Origin: Tubiluchus corallicola
Taxonomy: Eukaryota > Priapulida > Priapulimorpha > Priapulimorphida > Tubiluchidae
Length of the DNA: 64,000 bases
NCBI GenBank assembly: GCA_030141605.1
Contig: JAQGDQ010000870.1
Location: 1-64,000, forward strand
Direction of reading: 5' to 3'
Below, piece by piece: positions 49,506-60,479 of this stretch (positions are counted from its first letter, which is position 1; every line of letters starts with the position of its first letter). The position numbers and the translations under genes are program-made. Under the pieces are notes generated by a model, which did not search any database, was not told the origin of the DNA, and was given only the letters and a program-made list of their open reading frames with translations.

Positions 49506-49562
49506 CTGTTACAAGTATGGCACAAGCTTTCTTAGTACTCAAATCGTAGTGTTAAGCAAATG
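49506..49562 (-). other. Gene E non-coding first exon (start approximate)
   Basis: The minus-strand exon runs from about 30 nt after the TATA box to CTTGTAACAG|GTAAGA (donor 49505). It joins the acceptor at 48189-48190 across a 1.3-kb intron containing the AAT array. A TCATTTG string near the expected start resembles an initiator. Confidence 0.6.
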
Positions 49563-49588
49563 AGCGAGGAGGCTTTGCCATCTTCTTT

Positions 49589-49596
49589 CTTTTATA
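49589..49596 (-). promoter_or_regulatory. TATA box of gene E
   Basis: TATAAAAG on the minus strand, 90 nt before the first donor. Confidence 0.65.
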
Positions 49597-49746
49597 TGAC
49601 GCATCTCTCATGTTTGGCCTAGATAACCACTGTGACAATTTTGTTGATTCCCGTACTTATCACAGAGAAAATCACACACAAAATTGACAATGCTAAATGA
49701 TGACACCAAACATGTTGTCAAGTATCATTAGAGTGTCGCCATTTAT

Positions 49747-49763
49747 CACGTGACCTGACGTAA
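49747..49763. promoter_or_regulatory. E-box and CRE-like pair upstream of gene E
   Basis: CACGTG (49747-49752) and TGACGTAA (49756-49763) lie about 150-165 bp upstream of the TATA box. They resemble bHLH and CREB/ATF sites. Function is inferred only from sequence. Confidence 0.35.
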
Positions 49764-50229
49764 CACGCACTATTGTACCTAATCTCTCGTGGTTCGTGTG
49801 ATTTGTGGTTGCTGGCTATCGTAAAAATTTTCGTCTCATTTTTTTCTGAGCTTTTTCGTCCTAGTTTAAAAAGCGAATATGCTTCTGTTTTCATTAGTAA
49901 TGTATTGAGGCCAACAATATAGCTATTAGCAGGCAAGGCTTATCATTCAAACAACAATAGCCGACCCTATCATTATAATGGCTGCTACACTAATTCACTA
50001 AATCTACATTCTCATTCACTTTTAAAAATTGTGTTTATTCGTAGTTATCGTTGACAACGTTCAGTGTTTTTAAATCTTTGTAATTATTGAAGAAAATTTT
50101 GTTATTTCAGACATTTGCTCATCGTTGTGCATAAAACCGTGTAAAAATTCTACTTTGCCAGTCAGTCAGACAGTTAGTCATTCAGTCATTAGTCAGAAAT
50201 TCAGAAAGTTCGTCAGCTAGTTTACCTGG

Positions 50230-51960
50230 CTGGAATGACTTCGTTGCTCATAGTCATAAATATTCTCGCCAGTGTTTCCTTCTATGGCCTTTGAATGGTA
50301 AGACACGTAATGATTACTTAGATGACGAAATGCGCCGTTCTCGTGCACTGTTTAAACGCGCATTGCGTGAGTGCAAACTTATTGAGAAACCTACTGAGTA
50401 TTATTGCTGATAAGCTGGCTTATAAACTTATGCATTGTAACCCTTACGAGTTTTGGACATCTATAAAAAAAGAAACCAATTCATAACTTCTTCTTTCTTC
50501 ACACGTTGGTGAGGTAAATTCAGTTGACAATATAGCTCTTAACGCGCGCAAAAAACATGTTCTGAGCCATAGCAGAACGCCTATTAATGCATTTAGTTTT
50601 TGAAGTACGAGAGGCAATTGTTAAGCTTTCCTTACATAAATCAGCTGGCTCAGATGGACTTTTCCGTAATGCATCCCATTTGCTGCCAATCATGTTCACG
50701 TCCTTCATGTAACACACGGTTACTTGCCGCGTTCATTAATGTTATCTGTACTAGTACCCCTCGATAAAGATAAAAATGGGGATATTACAGACAAAAACAA
50801 CTATAGGCCTATCGCTCTTTCATCTGTAGGAAGCAAAGTTATAGAAATACTGCTTCTAAATCGTTACAGGTCTTGTTTGAGTACCATGCAAAACCAGTTT
50901 GGTTGTTTTTGAAAATTTAGGCACAGAGATGTGCAGCCAAACTTTAAAAGAGGTGCTTGACTATTACATTAGTTGACAAAGCACTGTACACATTCTGTTT
51001 ATTGACACATCAGCAGAGTAAACTATCTCAAACTTTTTCCAACCCTTATCAGTACTAACCTACCAAATGCAGTAATTAGATTTTTGCTTTTTTATTACAA
51101 GGAATTATGTTGGTTAGATGGGGCAAATTTAACTCTGACAGTTTTACGTTTTACAGTAGGTAACGGAATTCGTTAATGTGGAAAAATGTCTCCACTGTTA
51201 TTCAACTCCTATTTTAAAAATCTTAATGCTGAACTTACACGTGTGGGTTGTCATATTACTGAAACCTGCATTAATCACTTCATATACGCTGATGACATAT
51301 GTTTTTTAGCAACAATCAGAACAGTTTTACAGAGGCTGCTAGGCATTTTTAATAAATTTGGTAACGAATATGATATTCTTCTAAATATGAATAACACTAA
51401 GCTTGTCACATTTCGCTCTGCCCATATACAGCAGGTTACTTTTGGGTCTGTTGTTTTGCAGCGTCAACATTTTGTACCTAGTAAAAAAGAAAAATATCTG
51501 GGTCATATTTTATCGAAAGACAATAGAGAAGATTTAGATTTATTATGACAATGCTCAATTTACTATGGCGGAGTCAGTAAATTACTCATGTAATTTACTC
51601 ATTAATAATGTGAAGAGACAATTGTTTAATGCTTACTGCACTACTTTTTATTGTATGTCCACTTGGAGACATTTTTACTCTTACAATCTTAGGAAACTCA
51701 AGGTTGCGTATAATGTCTGTCAGTCAGTCAGCCAGTCAATCTGTCTCAGTCTGTCTGTCTGACTGACTGACAGTCTGTCTGTCTGTCTGTCAATTAGTCA
51801 GTCAATCAGCTAGTCAGTCTGTCAGTTAGACAGATATTCGTATTTTTAGAAATAATTCTCCTAAATTTAAACGACAAAATTATAAAAATATCACCAGGCA
51901 ACTCCGTTTATTTTGTCGCTGGGTCAAGAACTATATTGTATTAAAAGTGTAGGGTAATCG
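50230..51960 (+). pseudogene. Decayed non-LTR (LINE) retrotransposon
   Basis: Fragments of reverse transcriptase appear in order, broken by stops and frameshifts. They are: a basic linker (MRRSRALFKRALRE, then AYKLMHCNPYEFWTSIKKE), EVREAIVKLSLHKSAGSDGL, then NYRPIALSSVGSKVIE with NQFG, then MSPLLFN and the catalytic FIYADDICFL, then KKEKYLGHILSKD, and finally a distal segment INNVKRQLFNAYC. The order matches LINE ORF2 proteins whose distal domain ends near the 3' end. The YADD box survives but the element cannot be active. No endonuclease domain was recognised upstream, so this is a 5'-truncated copy. A tetranucleotide repeat has expanded inside it at 51718-51830. Confidence 0.8.
51718..51830 (+). 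repeat. (CAGT/CTGT)n tetranucleotide repeat within LINE remnant
   Basis: GTCAGTCAGTCAG passes into CTGTCTGTC and back, creating partial self-complementarity. Confidence 0.8.
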
Positions 51961-51964
51961 CGAC

Positions 51965-53808
51965 AGCAGTGCAACCTGGGTGTTCAATAAAGGAAGTCGA
52001 CATTTGCTCCTTTAATTTGTGCTGGAGACCATAACTGGCTTCGCTGTATTAAAAAGCTTATCGATTATTTTTCTACTCCTGGACTCGCTACCTATAACAA
52101 TTGTTATTTAATGTAGAGAGTTGTAGTTGTGGTGGCAATGGCGTCAAATCATTAAAATGGACAATCCTCAAGCAGGAAATAGTGAAAAAAACGAAGTCTA
52201 TCTATACCCAGTTTACGTGGCTGTTCAAAACACTGATATTCAACATAATATGCATTGTGTTATGTCCATATCGTCAGTTACCACTGATATATTTAGCGAA
52301 ATTCTTTTAATTTCTACAACAGTGTCAAAATAATTCACATTTGTTCAACTTTCGTCAACGACACCTAACTACGTAAACTGCCTTCATTTTTTATTGAAAT
52401 TGTAATGAGCTTTGTAAACCTTGCGTGGGACTAATAAATTATGAAGTAGTCTGTAAAAATGATCTTTGTACAAAAATAGCTTTTATAGACAGAAAATAAG
52501 AACAAACGAGGTAATAAATCATTCGGAAAGAAAGGACAGCATGCATAAGAATCTCCAAGTCAAGAAACACACAGCAATGGTTAGCGGCAATGAATTTAAT
52601 ATATATAGACATGCATAACATGCTGGTAAAAACGGAAATGTCTTGCAATTGAATTGAATACAAGCAAAAGTAAAAGGAAGGCGACAAACTCAAAAGACAG
52701 TTTAAGAACGATTTAAACTTATTCCACCAGTTTTTTCCATTGTTATTATTAAGTGCAAATACGTTGGTGTGCAGTCGTAATATTCTTCAAGCAGTCAGAA
52801 AATGGATTTTTGCAAATTGTCTATAAGCGTCATGCAGGAAAGAGAAGTAGAATAATGTGTAAGATGAAGCCCTGTCAAGCCTAACTGATGGGATATGAGC
52901 CGCACTGAAGATTGTGAAACGCGTGTGGTTGACAGTTTTTCACGCGTTATAGCAAATATTTATTAAATTTTGATGCGTGCTATATAAACACATTAATACT
53001 ACTGTCTGTAAGAGCGTATTTTGATGTTTTCAGCTCTTGATTTAGTTAGTCTTTATGCACGAGCATCAGGAGTTGCTACAAAATAATCGTGAAATGTACC
53101 AATACAGTGAAAAGGTACGGCCTGGGTGAACGAAAATAAATACGTAAACAGAGAAAATGGGTGAGCGTAGGCATGACGGGTAGGTCCGTAAACCAGTAAG
53201 TACATAAGGATCGAGACACCAATCTGAAACTGACAAAATAAGCAGACGTCACTACGAGTGTTGTGATAATTCGGCTTCGTTCCCAGATTTATGTCAGTGA
53301 GATATTTTAAGACAACAATCTATTTCTAAGCAAATCAGCAGAGTAGAAAAACTATACCAATGTAATTGTGCTCCTTTTTATTGCGTACTATGGGATGTGT
53401 AACATATAATAAATGTATAATTATAATAGCTACTTTTTGTGTTTGCTGATTTTAATTATGACGCAAATTCCTTATTGCCACTTTCTCCAAATTGGTTCTG
53501 GTTATAGTCACAATAATATTTTATCACAAAAAGGAAACATGAAGGAATTTAGCATGATGTGTTGACAGCTTGCGCCATCTATTGTCGACGCACTTCACAA
53601 ATACAGATTCATCGTATCTGTTGTTAACTGCATATCCACAAATGTTTTCAAAAACACAAAAATAGTTGATAAACGTTGTATCACTGAAATTAATAGCGAA
53701 ATCGATAACAAATTACTGCTGCTGAGTTTTAATTGTGGTTGTAGGCCGTAAGAGTTACCATTTATTGCTAAGCTATTTACTGCTTGCTTCCAAAAGCAAA
53801 CCCATTTC

Positions 53809-53875
<67 letters not shown>

Positions 53876-53876
53876 G

Positions 53877-53915
<39 letters not shown>

Positions 53916-55830
53916 GCTCTTTCTGATACTTTTTTCCGTGGGCATCTCAAAACCCGATTCGATCAAGCTTTACCATCGTATCTGTTACTTCAGTAGAGAT
54001 TTTAGTAAATAACATCATGGCGACACCAGTGATATAACGTGCTAGTAATAAAATACCACTAACAATTTTTTTTTGAATGAAGCCTTCGATTGCAATTGTA
54101 TGTCAGCAGCTATCCTCCTCGAGGTTTTATTTTCTTTCTTCAGAGGTTCTTTAAAATATAGTCTTAGCGAACTAATGTCTGGAAGTCTTACGGTATCGTC
54201 CTATATGTTTATCTCGGTATTGTTTTGATCTTGTTTGTTCATTCCTCTGTTGGGAGTCACCCCTATGACTTTATTACATGGATATTGATTTGATATGTAG
54301 TCCTTAGTTCTAGGCTGTTCCCGAAATGAATCTATTTCGGATTATTGATGAGCTTTGTTAGTCAAGAATTCTGAGCTGCAGACTTGCAACGAGTCAGTTT
54401 CCACCTATACAGTAAAAATTCTTAATTTTGCTTTTAAATTGATCCTGTCATTTAAGTAAATTTGAAAACTAAGTTTTTTCTTCTCTATAGATTTTCTAAT
54501 GTCGCTAGAAGGCTGCTTGGATCCGAAGTATTTCCTCAAACTTTTTCGCCGTATTTATACCATAATAATATTATGGCTATGCGTCCTATTACTTGCAACT
54601 CTCATGTATTGGAGATTTGCCATTGCATCAGAACATGTATGCCTACGATTTCGAAAAATTGTGTGTTAATTTGGGACAGTGACTTTGCGAGTTTTACACA
54701 GAGAACAAGCAATATACAAAATCTTTAGCAAAATGCACCAAAGTGGCCAGAAGCGTGATTCGTCAGCGAGAAACTTACGCGAAGAAAAGATTAAGTTGAA
54801 AAGCTTCTTTGAATGGACAAAAAATTGTCATTCAAGTGTGAATAAAAAACTGATTCGCCGATCTGATAAATTATTAAGTAGCGTGTCCGGTTGTTGATGT
54901 ACCCAGGTACTCAGCATTTAAGAAAATAACAAGTTTTCTACATACTTGTACATAACCTTTTATATTTACCGATACATACAGTGTCTTCCTGATGGATTCT
55001 TTGTTAACTCGTTAACCTCTATAAAACTACTGTCCACTCATAGTCTCTCATTTTCCTGCAAAGTTTTGTAAAGGTTTGATTCTCAGTTTTGGAACCATTC
55101 AAGTTATTTACCATACTTTGAATCAGGCGTAGTCGAAAGTAGCCCGCTTTACCAAATTTGCTTAATTTGACCTAGTACTACAAATTAGTATAAGTTTGGT
55201 CTCCCGCAGCGTGCTTTACAGTTTTCGAGTTACTGTGTTTGATCATGATGGTCATGAAAGAAATATTTGACTTTGAGCATTTTGACTTTGATCTTGGGCA
55301 ACCTAAAAAGTAGAGCACCAATCGAATTTGTTTCAATGATATAATAACGCAAACTGAGTAGATTTGTCTTCTCAGTCCTCGTAAGTTGTTGAGTTACTCA
55401 GATGGATTACCTGGTCCTGGTAATAATAATAATGAAGAAAATAAATGCCAAACCGTTGAATATAAGCTATTTTTAAACAGAATGTAGCCAAGCTATTTTC
55501 CAAAAGCAGCTTTATATTATACAATAGTTATAATAATATATAGACCTATAAAAAAAATCAGGCTTTTGAAAATGCCTAAAGGCCATTAATTTCTTTTAAG
55601 TTTGTGCTCAAAGTCTGCAAAATAAATTAAACCAACAACAACATGTGATCGTTTTAAAAATTAATGATTATTTTGAGAGAAGTTCTATATAATAATTATT
55701 GCCTGTAAAAATAAAATGTGGACTCTCATAATCATGACAACTGTATATCCAGTTTTCAGTTAATCATGTTTCGCAAAAGAGGAAATGAAAATAATTTACA
55801 CGACATGCTCTGTTATCACAGTAAAGTCAG
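51965..55830. other. Region between LINE and gene F, no gene seen
   Basis: No supportable gene. At 52030-52120 a short frame (NWLRCIKKLIDYFSTPGL) looks protein-like and may be another decayed element. A TAGATGGCGCA string on the minus strand lies near 53572-53585. Frames at 54.46-54.90 kb have no recognised similarity. Confidence 0.45.
53811..53923 (+). repeat. (TC)n microsatellite
   Basis: A CT run with a few TTTC and GCTC interruptions. Confidence 0.92.
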
Positions 55831-55870
55831 TATTTACAACATTTAATCTATTAAGGATTTGCGCACTTGG

Positions 55871-58800
55871 TCATTTCGTGTATTTTGGGACGTATTTAGT
55901 CTCTGTTGGAGGTACTGTTACTGTGTAAGCGGTTTTAGCTCCGTTGGCGCCCTCTTGTAAAGCGGAATCGTGTTTCTGCTCTCGGAGCACGTGATCACCC
56001 TTGCCGCGGTCGTAACCGTAGCCGGCTCCGCCAAATACCGCACCACCTTCGCCGAACGGGTGTCCGTAATTACCGACCTTCCTGCCGCCTAGCTGGGCGG
56101 GAACTGGATTAAAGAAAATATGACCGTATTGGTAGCCGTATCTGAAACCTCTAGAAATGTCGTATCCGGCTTTCTCTACCCTATACGCGGATGCGTTTCT
56201 AGCTATTGTGTAGTTTTTAAACTTTCCACGCTCGTGCTGCTCTGCACTACTTTTTGTCTCATATTCTTCGCCTGATCCTTTTCCTCCTTTTTCGAAATTA
56301 TCACTCTGAATGATTTTGAGAGGCTTCGGTTTATAACTCGGATCATCGGCAGGACCAGCATGTGTTACTCCGTAATCTGGAATGGCGACCCTTTTTTGTG
56401 ATACTTGGACAGAAACTCCGTCATTCGGATCGTGGTAGATCTCCTGAGGTGCTGGGTCGGCTGGAACAGGTTGTTGCTCCGGCACATCTCGGCTGATGAA
56501 CGATGGTGGTGCTCCAATTGAGTAACCAAACGGGGTATTGTAGACCTTCATACTGGATAATGTGCCTGGGTCACCCAGGAATACCTGTTGTTGAACAGCT
56601 TGTTTAGCTGGTTGCAGAGAATCTTGAGTCACTTGAAAAGCTTGTTCTTCTTGAAGTACAGCTTGCTGAACTGGTTGGAAAACCCTTTCCTGCTGTAAAG
56701 TTGGATCTGCTGCTTGAAGAGTCTTTAGCTGCGGGTCCTGGAAAGCCTGCTTCATGATTTGGTATCCTCGGACTGGTTGCAGAAGGTCTACTTGGGCAAC
56801 TACCGGAACTCGTGCACGTGTGATTTTTGTCCCGGAGCTGAAAACTGGTGACGAGAAACTAGGTTGGCTACTCAGAACTGGAAGCCTGTCGACTATGTTG
56901 GTGCTGGCTTGGCCTTCATCGCCAAAATTCACATTTGTATAATCATTGGTTATGGTGACCGCATAACCATCGTCGCGAGGTAGTGAAGGTGCAGAGTTTG
57001 GCTGCTCTCTTGCAATGGCACTGGTCATCACTGTCAACCATGATGGGTAGCTGTGTTGCGCCGCCGGATAATTTGGATATGGCTGCACCACAGAGTAACT
57101 TGGTATTGCTGCTGCTGTTTGAATATTTCCTGTATCAAGCACTCCTGGTCTGGCGTATGTGGGTGGGTTGACTGGTGTAGCAGATCGTGGCACAAAATCA
57201 CTAATGGCTGATCCTTGACTAAGTGTCACCTATAACAATTAAATAGAATTACTATTAGATAGAGATTGTATTTTGCATACAAAAATGTACCATTATATAA
57301 TGTGAATCCATCATTATGACCTATGAACTAGACTTTTATCTCAGCAGATCTGGTGAAAAAATCTATTACGTATTAGCATCCCTTTCAGAATCAGAGTTTT
57401 TGTTAAAGTCATACAGTCAGTTGCACGACGTCTCCATCCGATGTTGGCGTGTCACCTTTAATGCAGAAATGTCAAAGTCAAAACTCACAGTCAATATAGT
57501 CAACTCTCGTTCATGCTACCCAAGAAATCTCTAGTGGACATACGTCAGAAGCACTTGCGCAAGTGACGCTAATGTTTTAGGATAAGCTGATGTACAGGGT
57601 GTTACATAAACTTTTTGCTAGTAGGCGTACAGTAACTACGAGTAATATTTACATCATTATAAAGTTTTGCTGAATCAATAGAGAATCTATCAAGACCTCA
57701 GTATTTAGCGTAGAAGACCGCTGCGTCTCGCGCTATCTGCAATACGTACATTGACAGGTATCGAAAGGACATCTACAAGATGTATTGGACGATCTTGTGC
57801 TTCGAGTTTCCGATCACATCTCACAAGACTGCAGGCTGTGCGAGCTGCGTGACACCTTTACATCAAAAAATTTTGAGGACGCGATAGATTCTCTATTAAT
57901 TCAACTCAGTTTGATATTATAAATTGTTCTGTGCTATCAGAGTATAACACGTAACCTAGCAAAAGTTATGTTATACTCTATATAATCTAAAGTTTAGGAT
58001 ATACGCGTGGAACGGGAGCAGGCATCATCAGGAAAATTCAGTCAACTTATTTATTGCAGTAATCTATACTACAAAAGTGCAAAGTGTTCACATAGTCTTC
58101 TTGCACAAGTAGGTTTTATGACAAGTAGGCTATATCAATTCTACACCCACAAACTATATTAAATTATTACGTATCCAACGCTATTTCGGCATTTCTGCAA
58201 TAATAAACTTGATTTAAAGTCAGATTTAAATCCAGCAAACAAGACAAAGCAAAGCCGACTGTAATTAACAAACTATACTTATATAATGGATATTGTTATT
58301 ATTATTACTGTGCTTTACCTTAAATACCACGCGCCAGGTAGGGCAGAGAGCAGGTACCATTTTTTAAATTATTGGTACGACCCGCCTGTGGTATCGAACT
58401 TCACGATCTCCCAGACGGAAAACAGACGCGTAATTTATTACACTATAACGTCTGGTTGGAGAAGTGTGAATATTGTGATTAAATCCTGTAACTTTCGACA
58501 ATTTCATTAAAATCGATTTTGGCATGACCACTACAGTTATTATTCAACATGCCAAATCATTTAGGTTTAGGTCTTCAATCAACACAACTGCAAATTAAAC
58601 AGAAGCTTTAGAAAGTTAAGTGAAATATAAAATTTCTTTAATTTAGGTAACTAATTGAATCGATAACTGTTTTTTTTTGTTCTAGCTCTACATTTTAGCC
58701 ACTCATACATTCAACTTAATATGTTCGGTGACAAAATACTCAAAAATGTTATACATGACACACAATGAGTTCGCCACCTCATTAAACATTTGACAGAAAA

Positions 58801-60465
58801 CTGAGCGTCTGTTGTGCGGCCCAGGTAATACAAGTCAACCGTTAATGCTTTGGTCGTGCAGAGAACACATGTATATATTAATGAGATACAAATGTTAATT
58901 ACAGGTGTTTTGGTGATGGTTCAAATCCACAGTTCATTAAATTTTGGTATTAAAGTTGAAAGACAGGAAATGTGAAAATGTGGTATACAGCCTTAATTCG
59001 AGCTATAGGGGCCTTCTGCTTACAAGGCGTGCCATAGACCAATAGGCCACAATATCACCACGTTATAATTTATGTCCAACCGAATTCAGCATTTCCAGTG
59101 TTAGATCGCTCAAGCTAAATTGATTCTAACTAATAGTTATTATTTTTGAATCATTTTGAACCAAAAGATTTTAGTAGGAAATTAATTATTATAATCTTAA
59201 TATCAAGATCACAATTAATGATGGTACAAAACCAAAATTAACTAAATTTTGGTAGAAAAGTCAACTGAAAGACAACGAATGTGAAAAATTTTTAATACCT
59301 CCTCTTCGATTTGAACCAGGGACTTTTTGTTTAAAAAGCAGATGCCTTCGACAGCTAGGCCACCGTATTCTAGTGATCAAGGCAGCACAAAGTTCATCTC
59401 TTATAGCTGACCAACTATTGTTGTGAACAATCTAACAATCTAACATTGGAAATGTCGAATTCAGTTGCCGAATCTATAAGGGATGAAATTTGGATGAGCT
59501 GTTTTGAGATGGTTGTTCACTGGTGGAAACTGCGTTTACTCAGTACCTTTGAAACAGGGTTGCTCCGGTTAGTAACGTTTTCAACTCGGGTTCGAAGCTG
59601 GGTACTAAACCCAAATCGCTAGTCTTCTGGACGTTGTTGTGGTTGTCCTCGTTGTCATTGTCGCTGTTGTTGTTTGGGATAATCTGTTGAAAAAAGCCTA
59701 AGGCTCCGTGAACTCGCAATAGATTGTCATGAAACTTTACAGGACTATACAAGAACGAATTCTGCATCGATCGGCAAAGCCAGATTTTCGATCAGTCATT
59801 TTGAATTCAAAGCTAAAAGACATCATGGACATCAAAACAATTACATCAAGTTTAGTGACCTTGGCATTAAGATTTTCTCCGGGAGTTTTCTAACGACATG
59901 GAAAAACCGCACAGTGATCCTGTAGTCCTTTCTTTCATCTTCCTAATCATATGAAGCAGCACAAACTTGCCCGTTAAGTGACACTGACATTAATAAGTTG
60001 TCACAAGCATTATCACAGCATTTTGATCTTGACTTTTTTGTCAAAAACACTACCGCACCGGAGCGCAAAGTAACTCAACTAAGTCCGATCACTCCGGTGA
60101 CGGAGATTATTTTAAAAATTTTGAAATGGACACCGGCATTTTTTCTCTGGCTTTTTTCTCTTCATCATCCCAAACACCGCTACACTTTGAATTTCAGCTT
60201 TGGCTTTTCATTTTCTCATCATCCCAAACACTGTGAGTGTAATCTCTTCATCGTCAGACAGATATGACAACAGGGAGAACAAAACAAAATGAATTTTAAT
60301 GCGGGCAGGCGAGTCACAAACGTATCGCAAATAAACCTCGTTACTGTATTCCCAGAGTTTGGAAATGAAAATTGAAATACTGATCCATCTGTTGACCGTT
60401 TCTCGAATATTTCCTAAGGATAGTAATACTTACGATAGTGAAATAAGCAGGGTAAATAGACTCAT
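55871..60465 (-). CDS. Gene F: secreted Q/P-rich protein with Tyr/Gly-rich C-terminus
   Basis: The preferred model is complement(join(55871..57218,60434..60465)), 459 aa. The distal exon encodes MSLFTLLISLS and ends in phase 2 at CACTATC|GTAAGT. The main exon, entered after ACACTTAG, continues QGSAISDF, giving a good signal peptide. The alternative acceptor TTATAG at 57230 would open with VTLSQGSA in phase 0 and would need another, unseen first exon. The main exon is sure, the leader exon less so. Residues of about 15-150 are Pro/Ser/Tyr-rich, 150-220 Gln-rich (LQPAKQAVQQQVF) and 230-320 Pro/Asp-rich. A charged Ala/Lys/Tyr region then ends in YGYQYGHIFFNP (371-382), matching the motif of A and C. 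The tail is Gly-rich (GGAVFGGAGYGYDRGKG) with Lys/Ala/Tyr. Two N-glycosylation sequons (NYT, NAS) are visible. Confidence 0.65.
57597..57985. mobile_element. Foldback/MITE-like element in gene F intron
   Basis: Imperfect long inverted arms of roughly 90 bp surround a centre of about 210 bp. The inner arms match best: TGAATCAATAGAGAATCTATC near 57671 against GATAGATTCTCTATTAATTCA near 57881. The outer arms share TTACATAAACTTTTTGCTAG against CTAGCAAAAGTTATGTTATA. No coding capacity is seen. Target duplication was not resolved. Confidence 0.55.
58935..59075 (-). repeat. SINE-like copy 1, minus orientation
   Basis: Reading the minus strand, GTGGCCTATTGGTCTATGGC resembles a pol III A-box region. 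GCAGAAGGCCCC, a degenerate B-box region (CTCGAATTAAGG) and then the shared tail CACATTTCCTGTCTTTCAAC follow. Confidence 0.55.
59180..59430 (-). repeat. SINE-like copy 2, tRNA-derived head, minus orientation
   Basis: On the minus strand the A-box-like GGTGGCCTAGCTGTCGAAGG (59345-59364) lies about 30-40 nt before the B-box GGTTCAAATC (59308-59317), as in tRNA-derived SINEs. The tail holds CATTCGTTGTCTTTCAGTTG and ends near the palindrome ATCTTAATATCAAGAT. It is the best-preserved copy in the window. Confidence 0.6.
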
Positions 60466-60479
60466 TTCTCCAACTCATT

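Noticed and set aside
57219-57229. Gene F main exon starting with GTG at 57229 as initiation codon
   Set aside because: GTG starts are not expected in animals; the stretch is read as intron end or leader, pending cDNA.
59308-59364. Functional tRNA gene
   Set aside because: A- and B-box-like strings are present but I see no cloverleaf with proper stems; it fits a SINE head.
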